From contig OMVC01000094.1 of assembly GCA_900314375.1 (NCBI GenBank), forward strand, positions 1-33,976: 33,976 nt of DNA, written 5' to 3'. The DNA is from an uncultured bacterium. Lineage in GTDB: Bacteria; Cyanobacteriota; Vampirovibrionia; Gastranaerophilales; Gastranaerophilaceae. Of the stretch, positions 25,286-32,977 are shown piece by piece. How positions within the stretch are numbered: the stretch's first letter is position 1; the number at the start of each line of letters is the position of its first letter. The position numbers were made by a program, and so were the translations under genes. Below the pieces are notes generated by a model. That model was given only the letters and a program-made list of their open reading frames with translations, searched no databases and was not told the origin of the DNA.

Positions 25286-27421
25286 TCATCCTTCAACTTT
25301 TACTTCTTCTTCGCTTTTACTTTTGCTTATAAATACAAAGTTCTTTGAATCCCCTGCGCAGCATCCTTGGTCAAGACTTATATTCAAATCGCCCATAAAT
25401 ACTTCGTCTTTTCCTAATGCGTTAGGAATGATTGAGAATGTATTTGAAATACCGTCTTGGGCATCTTTGAACGGAAGTTTTGCAACAGAAGCTAATGATG
25501 CAACCGCACCGTTTTTATCTCTGCCATGCATCGGGTTTGCCCCCGGAGCCAGCGGAACGCCCTGTTTTCTTCCATCAGGCGTGTTGCCGGTTTTCTTTCC
25601 GTAAACGACATTTGATGTAATAGTTAATATTGACATAGTCGGGATTGAATTTCTGTATGTATTATGGGTTCTTATCATATCCATAAATTTGTGAACAATA
25701 TCAACTGCAATAGAATCAACTCTGTCATCATTATTTCCGTATTTCGGATAATCACCTTCTACTTCGTAATCAACAACAACTCCGTTCTCATCACGAATTG
25801 TCTTAACTTTTGCATATTTAATAGCTGACAGTGAATCAGCAACAACCGACAAACCTGCAATACCCGTTGCAAAATAGCGTTTTACATCCCTGTCATGAAG
25901 TGCCATTTGAGAACGTTCATAGCAATATTTGTCATGCATATAATGAATGACATTCAGTGTATTGACATACAACCAAGATAACCAATCCATCATAGCTTCA
26001 TATCTTTCCATAACTTCATCATAATCAAGGTATTCCGAAGTAATCGGTCTGTATTTAGGTCCGACTTGTTCTTTTAATTTTTCATCAACACCACCGTTGA
26101 TTGCATATAACAAGCATTTTGCAAGGTTTGCACGTGCGCCGAAGAATTGCATTTCTTTACCCACAACCATTGATGATACACAACAAGCAATCGCATAATC
26201 ATCCCCAAGCGTTACTCTCATCATATCGTCGTTTTCATATTGAATTGATGATGTTGTAATCGAAATATGCGCTGCATATTGTTTAAAGTTATGCGGCAAT
26301 CTTGTTGACCAAAGAACTGTCAAATTCGGTTCCGGTGCAGTGCCAAGATTTTCTAAAGTATGTAAATATCTGAACGAATTCTTTGTAACTAAAGTCCTGC
26401 CATCTACTCCCATACCGCCGATTGATTCTGTAACCCAAGTCGGGTCACCTGAGAATAAAGAGTTATATTCAGGAGTTCTCGCAAATTTTACCAATCTTAG
26501 TTTCATTATGAAATGGTCAATCAATTCTTGAGCTTCCGATTCCGTTATAATCCCTTCTTTTAAATCTCTTTCGATATAAATATCAAGGAATGTAGAAGTT
26601 CTGCCGATACTCATAGCTGCGCCGTTTTGTTCTTTTACTGCGCATAAGTACCCGAAATACAACCATTGAACAGCTTCTTTTGCGTTTCTGGCAGGTTGAG
26701 AGATGTCAAATCCGTAAATTTTTCCGAGTTCAATCATTTCCTGCAATGCACGAATTTGCTCTGCCAATTCTTCTTTCAATTGAATTTTTTCGGGTGTCAT
26801 TGTCCCGTGTACTGAAGCATGCTGTTCAACTTTATCTTCAATAAGTCTTGAAATACCATAAAGTGCTACACGCCTGTAATCCCCTATGATACGACCTCTG
26901 CCGTATGCATCAGGTAAACCTGTTAAAATTCCGGCATGGCGTGCTTTACGCATTTCAGGTGTATAAACGTCAAAAACACCTTGGTTGTGAGTTTTTCTGT
27001 ATTTTGTAAATATTTCACTGACTACAGGGTCAACTTCATAGCCATAAGATTTGCATGCCCCTTCGGCCATTCTTATTCCGCCAAACGGTTGAAGTGAACG
27101 TTTTAACGGTTTGTCTGTCTGCAATCCGACAATTTGCTCTAAATCTTTATCAATATAGCCAGCCCCATGAGAGGTTATGGTAGATACGATTTTTGTATCC
27201 ATATCGAGAACTCCGCCATTTTCGCGTTCTTGTCTGAATAAATCCAAACATTCATTCCACAATTTTTTTGTAGCTTCTGTCGGACCTGCCAAAAAACTTG
27301 AATCACCCTCATACGGAGTATAATTTCTTTGTATAAAATCTCTTACATTAATTTCTTTAGACCATTTACCGGGAACAAATTCAGTTTCAGGGTAAAGTTT
27401 TCTATTCTCAACCGTTTCCAT
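25286..27421 (-). CDS. pflB: formate C-acetyltransferase (pyruvate formate-lyase), catalytic part without glycyl-radical domain
   Basis: 711 residues against ~760 in E. coli. Converts pyruvate and CoA to acetyl-CoA and formate. The adjacent active-site cysteines are seen at about 413-414 (AIACCVSSM), and the pyruvate-binding and substrate-loop regions are well kept (GGIRMAEGACKSY, SIGRTSTFLDIY, APGANPMHGRD). After NALGKDE (about residue 671) the sequence departs from the family. It ends in ~40 unrelated residues (including DQGCCAGDSKN and a Lys/Glu tail) instead of the RVSGYAV radical loop, which is encoded by the next gene. ATG start with AAAGGAG upstream. This is an operon with the radical-domain gene and pflA. 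Confidence 0.95.
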   Translation of the reverse strand: METVENRKLYPETEFVPGKWSKEINVRDFIQRNYTPYEGDSSFLAGPTEATKKLWNECLDLFRQERENGGVLDMDTKIVSTITSHGAGYIDKDLEQIVGLQTDKPLKRSLQPFGGIRMAEGACKSYGYEVDPVVSEIFTKYRKTHNQGVFDVYTPEMRKARHAGILTGLPDAYGRGRIIGDYRRVALYGISRLIEDKVEQHASVHGTMTPEKIQLKEELAEQIRALQEMIELGKIYGFDISQPARNAKEAVQWLYFGYLCAVKEQNGAAMSIGRTSTFLDIYIERDLKEGIITESEAQELIDHFIMKLRLVKFARTPEYNSLFSGDPTWVTESIGGMGVDGRTLVTKNSFRYLHTLENLGTAPEPNLTVLWSTRLPHNFKQYAAHISITTSSIQYENDDMMRVTLGDDYAIACCVSSMVVGKEMQFFGARANLAKCLLYAINGGVDEKLKEQVGPKYRPITSEYLDYDEVMERYEAMMDWLSWLYVNTLNVIHYMHDKYCYERSQMALHDRDVKRYFATGIAGLSVVADSLSAIKYAKVKTIRDENGVVVDYEVEGDYPKYGNNDDRVDSIAVDIVHKFMDMIRTHNTYRNSIPTMSILTITSNVVYGKKTGNTPDGRKQGVPLAPGANPMHGRDKNGAVASLASVAKLPFKDAQDGISNTFSIIPNALGKDEVFMGDLNISLDQGCCAGDSKNFVFISKSKSEEEVKVEG

Positions 27422-27517
27422 AAACCTTCTCCTTTATATATAATTTATCAATATTTATTGTATAAGATACACACTACGTCTGGTTTTCACATTTTATTAT
27501 ACAACATTTATAAAAAA

Positions 27518-27535
27518 TTGTTTTAATTATTACAA
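27518..27535. promoter_or_regulatory. possible Rex-like redox operator upstream of pflB
   Basis: TTGTTTTAATTATTACAA is an 18-base near-palindrome with the TTGT...ACAA ends and length of a Rex site, about 100 bases upstream of the pflB start. Rex commonly controls pfl genes in anaerobes. The region is so AT-rich that this could be chance. Confidence 0.2.
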
Positions 27536-27578
27536 ATATTATAAATTTTTATTAACATATATATCCATCAAATAGTGG

Positions 27579-27584
27579 TATAAT
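27579..27584 (+). promoter_or_regulatory. -10 box for the 27608 gene
   Basis: A consensus TATAAT preceded by TGG lies about 25-30 bases before the hypothetical gene. No convincing -35 box is seen. Confidence 0.4.
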
Positions 27585-27607
27585 ATTTTAAAATAATAGG
27601 TTAGAAT

Positions 27608-28321
27608 GTGTTTATTATGAATATCAGGAAATTTTTCCGTTTTATTTATCTGATGATAAAAAAGCAGGAAGTACGAAGAAAACTTAATAAATTGAACAAA
27701 ATGAAATACAAAAACAAATCATCAAAGAGTATTTCCGGTTCTTCCGATGCTTTGGATATAAATGCCGAAACAGAAAACTTAATTGAGCAAACAAGACTTG
27801 ATATCGAAGAATTTGTAAAACAGGTTCAAGGTCAACCGGAACCTTTGATAGAAAATGTTAAAGCAGCCGGAACTCCCGTATACAGATTCCCGAACGCAAA
27901 AAAACTTCTCCAACCCTTAAAAGAAGAAACAGGTTTTATATGTGAAAAAAAAGGATTGGAAGCACTATATTTATCCATAATTACAGAGCATAAATTCAAA
28001 TTTTATACCCCGCCTATGTTTATTCTTAAAACAGGCAAACTGGAACCGTATTTAACGGTTTATAATTTTTATCTTTGGTACAGCCAAAAAGTCGGGTTAG
28101 ACGGTTTTGACTATGAAACCCAAAAGAAATTTAAAAAATATTATATAAATAACTCCAGTGAAGAAACAAACAAATTATCGTTAAAAGATATATATGAAAT
28201 TGAAGCCGCAATCAGCCGTGAAAAAGAAGCAACCGATTTTGTATTAAAATACGAAAAACACATTGAAGGCGCTAAAAACGTCCTAAACAAAATCAAAAAT
28301 GACGGCAGCGCAAATGTCTAA
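27608..28321 (+). CDS. hypothetical protein, lineage-type
   Basis: 237 residues from GTG at 27608, or 234 from ATG at 27617; neither has a strong ribosome binding site, and an AGG at about -9 slightly favours the GTG. The N-terminus is strongly basic with a short hydrophobic patch (RKFFRFIYLMIKK). Then comes a Lys/Ser linker (30-50), an acidic helix, and a probable globular domain at about 85-215 (PVYRFPNAKKLLQPL, IITEHKFKFYTPPMF, YLTVYNFYLWYSQKVGLDGFDY). The basic start could contact membrane or nucleic acid. I do not recognise the family. It is divergent from pflB. Confidence 0.75.
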   Translation: MFIMNIRKFFRFIYLMIKKQEVRRKLNKLNKMKYKNKSSKSISGSSDALDINAETENLIEQTRLDIEEFVKQVQGQPEPLIENVKAAGTPVYRFPNAKKLLQPLKEETGFICEKKGLEALYLSIITEHKFKFYTPPMFILKTGKLEPYLTVYNFYLWYSQKVGLDGFDYETQKKFKKYYINNSSEETNKLSLKDIYEIEAAISREKEATDFVLKYEKHIEGAKNVLNKIKNDGSANV

Positions 28322-28383
28322 ATTCCGGTATTTTGACTTATGCCAAAATAATTCATTTGTCAATTTTTGATATTTACACCGGA

Positions 28384-28442
28384 TATAATTATTACTAGCA
28401 AAATTTATATTTATCATTTTTATAATTTTTGGAGGACAAAAA
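28384..28442 (+). promoter_or_regulatory. -10 box and strong ribosome binding site for the 28443 gene
   Basis: TATAAT lies at 28384-28389. GGAGG lies at 28431-28435, eight to nine bases before ATG, giving a good translation start. Confidence 0.45.
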
Positions 28443-28643
28443 ATGAATATTACATTAAATACAGCTATTGGAAATAACAACTATATACATATAAACAAAT
28501 CAAATAATATAAGATATACACAAACAAATTTATTAAATCGCGCAAATGCCTGCGATGAAGTATCTTTCACGGGGGCTAAAAAAACAATATCCCTAAAAAT
28601 GAACATGACCAAGTTTATTGCAAAGTCATTGCAAGAGATTTGA
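28443..28643 (+). CDS. hypothetical protein, 5' part (frameshifted), with SFTGA motif
   Basis: 66 residues as read, starting at ATG with an excellent GGAGG. It is Asn-rich at the N-terminus and carries VSFTGAKK at residues 40-47, like other short N-terminal F(T)(S/G)A motifs in this window. After an A7 tract (28578-28584) the frame gives TISLKMNM... and stops at TGA (28641-28643). Read with one more A, the protein continues as NNIPKNEHDQVYCKVIARDL straight into the large open frame that follows. I therefore take this as the 5' end of one ~520-residue protein. The family is not recognised. Confidence 0.65.
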   Translation: MNITLNTAIGNNNYIHINKSNNIRYTQTNLLNRANACDEVSFTGAKKTISLKMNMTKFIAKSLQEI

Positions 28644-30007
28644 AACTTAATAAAGAACAGACAGAAATCCTCTTTAAAACCGTAGCAGATTTTCTTGAAG
28701 AAAATGGATATGAATCATTACGGGACATTTATTGCGAAGGAGAAGAAAACTATGATAAGATGGGCAGTATAGAAGCAGTTTTGCAAGGACGTATATATGA
28801 AAATCTCGGTTATAATGACGAATATTCACAAGAAATCGGTGATTTTATAGCTACTGAAACAGTCAACAGAATTGATAAAGGAGATGACTATGTTACAACA
28901 GGACTAAAAAGAGCCAGCGTCCCTGCATTGAAAGAGTTATTCACAAATAACCGGGGTTCTGATATTGCCTTTTTCAAAGCTGTAAAAACATACCTGAATC
29001 TTACCCCTACACAATTGTTCGATTTTCAGACAATAGTTGAAAAAACTCTGGATGAACCTGATTTAATATACGTTAATGATATTATCCCTTTTGACTATAA
29101 TAATTTTAAAAATGATAACTTTGACGCAGAACCAAAATTCCCCCAAGTAATGAAAGAATTACAGAAAAAATTTAATTTATCAACTAAAGAAGAAAAGAAA
29201 ATAAAGAACTTATTCGAAATGAGAACACGTTTTAAAAACTTTGAAACTGAGCAGGCTTTAAGGATATTAAAATTGCAAGACGACATACCGACATTAATAA
29301 AAATTATGGATGTTGCAGGATACAATGACGGAACCATAGAAAAAAGAAAATTTTGTAATAATTTAATCAATTTAATGATGGCTGCTGCCGATAAAAATGA
29401 ATATACAAATCTCTTTGAAATATTTAAAAAAGAAAATTTATCAGCCGGTAAAGCACAAGGTATCATTGATTTTATATACTCCAGCAATTTATCACAAGAA
29501 AATAAAGGAAACTTAATATTAGATTTAATAGAAGCAAGCAGAATTGCTAAACCAAACAAAGATGAAACAATTGTTGAAGGGAACGGTGATGCCAGCATAC
29601 GCTCTGAAATAATGGCAAACAAACTTTGTGAGACTTTCGGTATAATTAAAAATAATTATACAATAAATGATATGAGTAAAGCTTTTAAACAGTTATATCC
29701 GGCTTATATAACCAACAAGGATTTAGCTTTAAGAAAAGATTTGAAAATGCAAAATCCTGTCATAAACACAGAACTGGAAAAAATAATTTCATGTTTAAAT
29801 GTTAAAGGTAACGAGGAAACTCCGGCAGAAGTTGCATACAAATTAGCGGAAAAATACAATCTCCCAAATGGTGCGGAAAAAACAATTATTAAGATTATCA
29901 ATGATGCAAAAGAATTATCAAAAAACGATCTTTGGGAATATATAATTACAAAAGAATATTACAATGACGATTCTGGTTATGACGATTATGACGATTCTGA
30001 CAATTAA
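28640..30007 (+). CDS. hypothetical alpha-helical protein, 3' part of frameshifted gene
   Basis: 455 residues from a TTG with no ribosome binding site of its own. The frame is open farther upstream to 28580 with protein-like sequence, so the TTG is probably not a true start and the real N-terminus is the SFTGA-bearing fragment. It is mostly helical and charged, with a helical region at about 1-100 (EQTEILFKTVADFLEENGY) and further helix pairs to about 430. It ends in an acidic tail (DDSGYDDYDDSDN). There is no membrane segment and no known catalytic motif. Family unknown. Confidence 0.75.
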   Translation: MKLNKEQTEILFKTVADFLEENGYESLRDIYCEGEENYDKMGSIEAVLQGRIYENLGYNDEYSQEIGDFIATETVNRIDKGDDYVTTGLKRASVPALKELFTNNRGSDIAFFKAVKTYLNLTPTQLFDFQTIVEKTLDEPDLIYVNDIIPFDYNNFKNDNFDAEPKFPQVMKELQKKFNLSTKEEKKIKNLFEMRTRFKNFETEQALRILKLQDDIPTLIKIMDVAGYNDGTIEKRKFCNNLINLMMAAADKNEYTNLFEIFKKENLSAGKAQGIIDFIYSSNLSQENKGNLILDLIEASRIAKPNKDETIVEGNGDASIRSEIMANKLCETFGIIKNNYTINDMSKAFKQLYPAYITNKDLALRKDLKMQNPVINTELEKIISCLNVKGNEETPAEVAYKLAEKYNLPNGAEKTIIKIINDAKELSKNDLWEYIITKEYYNDDSGYDDYDDSDN

Positions 30008-30050
30008 TAATTAAATTTGCATTAAAAAACTACTGCTTAGATATTTTTGT

Positions 30051-30120
30051 ATGTCATGCTGAATTGACAAAAAATAGCGTGAGCGTAATTTTCTGTCACC
30101 CTGAACTTGTTTCAGGGTCA
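30051..30120. repeat. CTGAA...TTCAG hairpin repeat, copy 1
   Basis: ACCCTGAA (30098-30105), a five-base loop and TTCAGGGT (30111-30118) form a perfect hairpin. A partial copy (TGTCATGCTGAATT) starts at 30052. Between them, TTGACAAAAAAT and ATTTTCTGTCA form a second imperfect stem. This belongs to a widespread palindromic repeat type in bacterial intergenic regions. Confidence 0.55.
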
Positions 30121-30189
30121 TACCAACAAAAGCATTTATACAAAAAATTTAAGATTTTAATTTATTTATAGATTTATTCATGCACAGAT

Positions 30190-30220
30190 TTCAAGATGCT
30201 GAAGCAAGTTCAGCTTGTCA
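30190..30220. repeat. CTGAA...TTCAG hairpin repeat, copy 2 (inverted)
   Basis: GCTGAA (30198-30203), the loop GCAAG and TTCAGC (30209-30214), then TTGTCA. This is the same repeat as at 30098 but in opposite orientation. It ends just before the ribosome binding site of the small ORF at 30234. Confidence 0.5.
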
Positions 30221-30233
30221 GAAAGGAAAAATT

Positions 30234-30338
30234 ATGACTAATAAAATTGGGCTTATTATCAAAAGACCAAAAGAGACTGTTACACAAAAAGAAATTGATA
30301 GAAACCGTGCAGAATATACAGCACAACTTTTAAAGTAG
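30234..30338 (+). CDS. small basic peptide, 34 codons, with in-frame TAG
   Basis: 34 residues starting MTNKIGLIIKRPKETV from ATG, with a strong AAAGGA seven bases upstream. After the TAG stop (30336-30338) the same frame continues with ten more sense codons (EMKEILENKK) to TAA at 30369-30371. The downstream part reads as a natural extension of the helix, so the gene may originally have been 45 codons. Function unknown. Confidence 0.45.
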   Translation: MTNKIGLIIKRPKETVTQKEIDRNRAEYTAQLLK

Positions 30339-30400
30339 GAAATGAAAGAAATATTAGAAAACAAAAAATAATTTTAATAATAAAGGGAGTCGAACTTTTG

Positions 30401-30437
30401 AAAAGCCCATAAAATAAGGCTTTTCTGTTGTTTGTTT
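30401..30437 (+). terminator. intrinsic terminator
   Basis: AAAAGCC (30401-30407) and GGCTTTT (30418-30424) form a seven-base stem followed by a T-rich tract (CTGTTGTTTGTTT). It lies downstream of the small ORF and ends + strand transcription before the convergent SGNH gene. Confidence 0.6.
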
Positions 30438-30505
30438 ACAATCGGTTTGGGAAGAAAGAACAGAGATTTTGAGAATTTCTAATATAAAAATATCACTTTG
30501 TCCTG

Positions 30506-31162
30506 TTATTGTTGGAATTCACCCAACCTACGAACTGCTTTGCAAATGGTATTATTATTTTTAATATAAGCTGTTAATTTGTTTGCGATAATTTTATGTG
30601 AATTTTCATCATAATGTAATCCGTCAATATCAGATGGTTTAACAATTGTGTTTATATCAAAAAATTTACAGTTGTATAAATCAGCAAATCTTTTATAAAT
30701 TTTACCAACATTTTTAGATTTATTAATGCTCTCATTATCAAACTGATAATTAAATGCACCTTTTAATATGTTCTCATTTAATATTACAGGCGGTATAATA
30801 ATTATTTTTTTTGCTTTTGTTTCAGCTAATTTAATTAAATTTTCTAAACCATTTTCTATAGCACTAAAACTTATATCATATTGAAATTGTAAGTCATTTG
30901 TTCCAATCCAAAGTATCAGCAAATCTATATTATCTGATTTTTTAATAAATTTAGGAAAATGTTTTGGAGCTGAAAATAACTCCCCTTTGGGGTTATTAAC
31001 AAATCCTGTTCTGTCACACATTCCTTCGTTTATAACTTCATATTCAACACCTAAATTCTTTTGCAAGAGGGAAGTCCATCGAATATTTTCGTCAAATCTT
31101 GAGCCGTCTTTCGGATTATATCCGAAAGTATTTGAATCTCCATAACATATAATCTTTTTCAT
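30506..31162 (-). CDS. SGNH/GDSL-type hydrolase
   Basis: 218 residues, a single SGNH hydrolase domain acting on ester bonds (lipid, acetylated glycan or similar). The blocks are complete: block I GDSN with the nucleophile Ser at about 10, block II Gly (NEGMCDR) at about 47, block III GTND at about 87-90, and block V DxxH (DGLH) at about 181-184. There is no signal peptide, so it is cytosolic. The last residues (RRLGEFQQ) are encoded by a dispersed GTAGGTTGGGT repeat and extend beyond the natural end of the fold. ATG start with AGGAG upstream. It follows the membrane-protein gene by 11 bases and is co-transcribed with it. Confidence 0.92.
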   Translation of the reverse strand: MKKIICYGDSNTFGYNPKDGSRFDENIRWTSLLQKNLGVEYEVINEGMCDRTGFVNNPKGELFSAPKHFPKFIKKSDNIDLLILWIGTNDLQFQYDISFSAIENGLENLIKLAETKAKKIIIIPPVILNENILKGAFNYQFDNESINKSKNVGKIYKRFADLYNCKFFDINTIVKPSDIDGLHYDENSHKIIANKLTAYIKNNNTICKAVRRLGEFQQ

Positions 31163-31173
31163 TTTTTCTCCTG

Positions 31174-32688
31174 TTATTTTTTATTTTGTTGTTTATGAGT
31201 GAATTCTTCCATAGAAACGAATCCTGATTTAAAAGTTACATTATTCGGTTTTTCACTGTTTGTAATGTTTTGTTTTTTATTATGCTTGCCCCTTGTCATC
31301 CAAATATTTAATTTAGGTAATAGTACACCGAGCATTATAGCAGAATATGCAATTCCTGACATTTGTGCAATATTTAATTTTCTTAAATTCTTTTCAACAT
31401 TACCACCTTGTGCAATTATTTCCTTTTGAGATTTGAGTGATACATCTTGAAGCCAATGTTTTATTCCTTTGCCTGATTTTGAAATATTAAACAAGTTTTC
31501 TTGTTTTGGATCAAATGCTTGCCCTACACCTTTTGCAACAAAACCGCCTAGTACTAACCAGTTTAAAAACCCTAGGTAATCTCTAATATTTGTTTCTCTT
31601 AATTCTGTTGAATCTTTCGAAGCAAAAATTCTGCCTAAAATTAGTGTTCCGTAAATAGTTTTAATTGCATTTCCGCTTGTTGCGGGTCCGTCAAATTCAA
31701 GTTTTTTAATTAAGTCAACAGGTTTTTTAACCCCCATAACTTTGGTAAGCATTAATACAAAAATCCCAGCGGATATTATTTTTTTTAGCCATAGACCTTT
31801 CTCTTTTTTCTTTTCATTTTTATCTTTCACATTATTTTCGTAACCGTTTTCACCTACAAAATTATCAATGCCGGTCCTTTTCTTTGTTAAATATCTGTTG
31901 AGGTATTGGTTTGTAATTGCAAGCCCCATAGATAAAGGTATAGCAATACCAATACGCAAATTATTCATTCGTTTTAATTTTGATATTATTTCACTTGGCA
32001 ATTGTTTGGTTTCGGAGAAGAAAATGTTTCTACCGGAATCAACAATATCTCTTAGTGTATGAGTAAGGTTTGAAGTTACTTCATTTTTACCTGATTTAAT
32101 TTTTATAGAATTATCAGCACCAAGAATATTTATTATTTCATCTTGAATTTCGATTAATATTTTTTTATTTGTCTTTTTGTCCATTGATTTATCTGTAATT
32201 AAATTTGTTAACTTTTCAATTACAGATTGCTTCTTGTTTTGCGCAATATCAGCAAAATTTTTGGTTTTTGAACCGACTTGACCTGACATTGAATTAAGGA
32301 GATTTTCAACATAACTTTTTGGAGTTTTATCTGATTTATTGTAAATGTCAGAAAACACATCAAGACCGTTATTTGTAATCCAGGAACCAGAATTTACTTT
32401 TATATTCGGGGTTAATCTTTTAGAGATAAATTTTGAAGCGATTACGGCAAACAGGGCTGCAGAAAATTCCGCAATAAAGGTTCCTGTGTATTCCCTAAAA
32501 CCCATTTCAATTCCGGCTTGTTTGCCTCTGTTTTTAGTTTCTACAATGGTTCTTGGGGTGTCCATTGCAAAAATATCAACAAATGATGCGTTTAGCATAT
32601 CATTGTTACTCAATGTGTAAAGGGCATTTGATAATCCTCCCATTGCAGAGGTAAAGTTCGGGGCATTATTTATCTTATCTATTTTCAT
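31174..32688 (-). CDS. multi-spanning membrane protein of unknown function
   Basis: 504 residues from ATG at 32686-32688, chosen because AAGGAG stands about nine bases upstream; the frame is open 12 codons farther. The N-terminus carries APNFTSAMGG (about residues 7-16), a lineage-type motif. Hydrophobic segments are seen at about 75-92 (FIAEFSAALFAVIASKFI), 250-270 (IGIAIPLSMGLAITNQYL), 305-322 (IISAGIFVLMLTKVMG), 385-402 (FLNWLVLGGFVAKGVG) and 450-470 (GIAYSAIMLGVLLPKLNIW). A long charged loop lies between the first two. I do not recognise the family. It heads an operon with the SGNH hydrolase and lies behind a candidate attenuator or operator. Confidence 0.85.
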   Translation of the reverse strand: MKIDKINNAPNFTSAMGGLSNALYTLSNNDMLNASFVDIFAMDTPRTIVETKNRGKQAGIEMGFREYTGTFIAEFSAALFAVIASKFISKRLTPNIKVNSGSWITNNGLDVFSDIYNKSDKTPKSYVENLLNSMSGQVGSKTKNFADIAQNKKQSVIEKLTNLITDKSMDKKTNKKILIEIQDEIINILGADNSIKIKSGKNEVTSNLTHTLRDIVDSGRNIFFSETKQLPSEIISKLKRMNNLRIGIAIPLSMGLAITNQYLNRYLTKKRTGIDNFVGENGYENNVKDKNEKKKEKGLWLKKIISAGIFVLMLTKVMGVKKPVDLIKKLEFDGPATSGNAIKTIYGTLILGRIFASKDSTELRETNIRDYLGFLNWLVLGGFVAKGVGQAFDPKQENLFNISKSGKGIKHWLQDVSLKSQKEIIAQGGNVEKNLRKLNIAQMSGIAYSAIMLGVLLPKLNIWMTRGKHNKKQNITNSEKPNNVTFKSGFVSMEEFTHKQQNKK

Positions 32689-32709
32689 TTGTAATTTCTC
32701 CTTAACAAA

Positions 32710-32737
32710 ACAAGTTCTTAACAAAATAAGAACTTGT
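32710..32737 (-). promoter_or_regulatory. perfect inverted repeat next to the ribosome binding site of the membrane-protein gene
   Basis: ACAAGTTCTTA (32710-32720) and TAAGAACTTGT (32727-32737) form 11 perfect pairs with a six-base loop. On the - strand the hairpin is followed by TTTTGTT and then AAGGAG, so it could be an attenuator or a translational switch. Alternatively it is an operator; the half-site TTAAGAACTT recurs at 32781-32790. Confidence 0.55.
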
Positions 32738-32785
32738 TTATAATATTTCTAACTAAAATCTGCGTGCAAAATTATAAGTAAGTTC

Positions 32786-32842
32786 TTAACAACAAGACTT
32801 ACAGCAACAACAGATTAAATTATTTACAAATAAATTTCCCAT
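32786..32842 (-). CDS. candidate leader peptide with six cysteines
   Basis: ATG at 32840-32842, reading MGNLFVNNLICCCCKSCC and stopping at TAA (32786-32788). There is no ribosome binding site. However, TTGACA (complement of 32872-32877) with a TATA-rich -10 at about 32846-32853 would start the transcript at or next to the ATG, giving a leaderless mRNA. The stop codon lies inside a TTAAGAACTT element that is complementary to one arm of the downstream hairpin (32710-32720). The arrangement resembles an attenuation leader. The peptide is short and partly a TGT/TGC simple repeat, so it may be chance. Confidence 0.3.
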   Translation of the reverse strand: MGNLFVNNLICCCCKSCC

Positions 32843-32845
32843 ACT

Positions 32846-32877
32846 TATATAAAAAATGAAACAAAAATTTTTGTCAA
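32846..32877 (-). promoter_or_regulatory. promoter candidate upstream of the membrane-protein operon
   Basis: On the - strand, TTGACA (complement of 32872-32877) is a perfect -35. A TATA-rich -10 follows 18-20 bases later (TTTATATAA, complement of about 32845-32853). An alternative -10, TATAAT, lies farther downstream (complement of 32771-32776). Confidence 0.4.
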
Positions 32878-32937
32878 TAAGCTATTTTAATATAATTTAA
32901 TATTAGTAACATAAAATATTCTAATTATAAATTAAAA

Positions 32938-32967
32938 AGCCTGTAAAAATCATTGATTTTACAGGCT
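32938..32967 (-). terminator. terminator hairpin
   Basis: AGCCTGTAAAA (32938-32948) and TTTTACAGGCT (32957-32967) form 11 pairs. On the - strand the stem is followed by TTTTTAATTT, so it works best for leftward transcription coming from the tRNA-like remnant or beyond. It insulates the membrane-protein promoter. Confidence 0.65.
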
Positions 32968-32977
32968 CTTATAAATA

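Noticed and set aside
32161..32200. GTCTTTTTGTCC resembling the WYL operator core
   Set aside because: It lies inside a coding region, lacks the CGAC/GTCG symmetry and has no promoter next to it.
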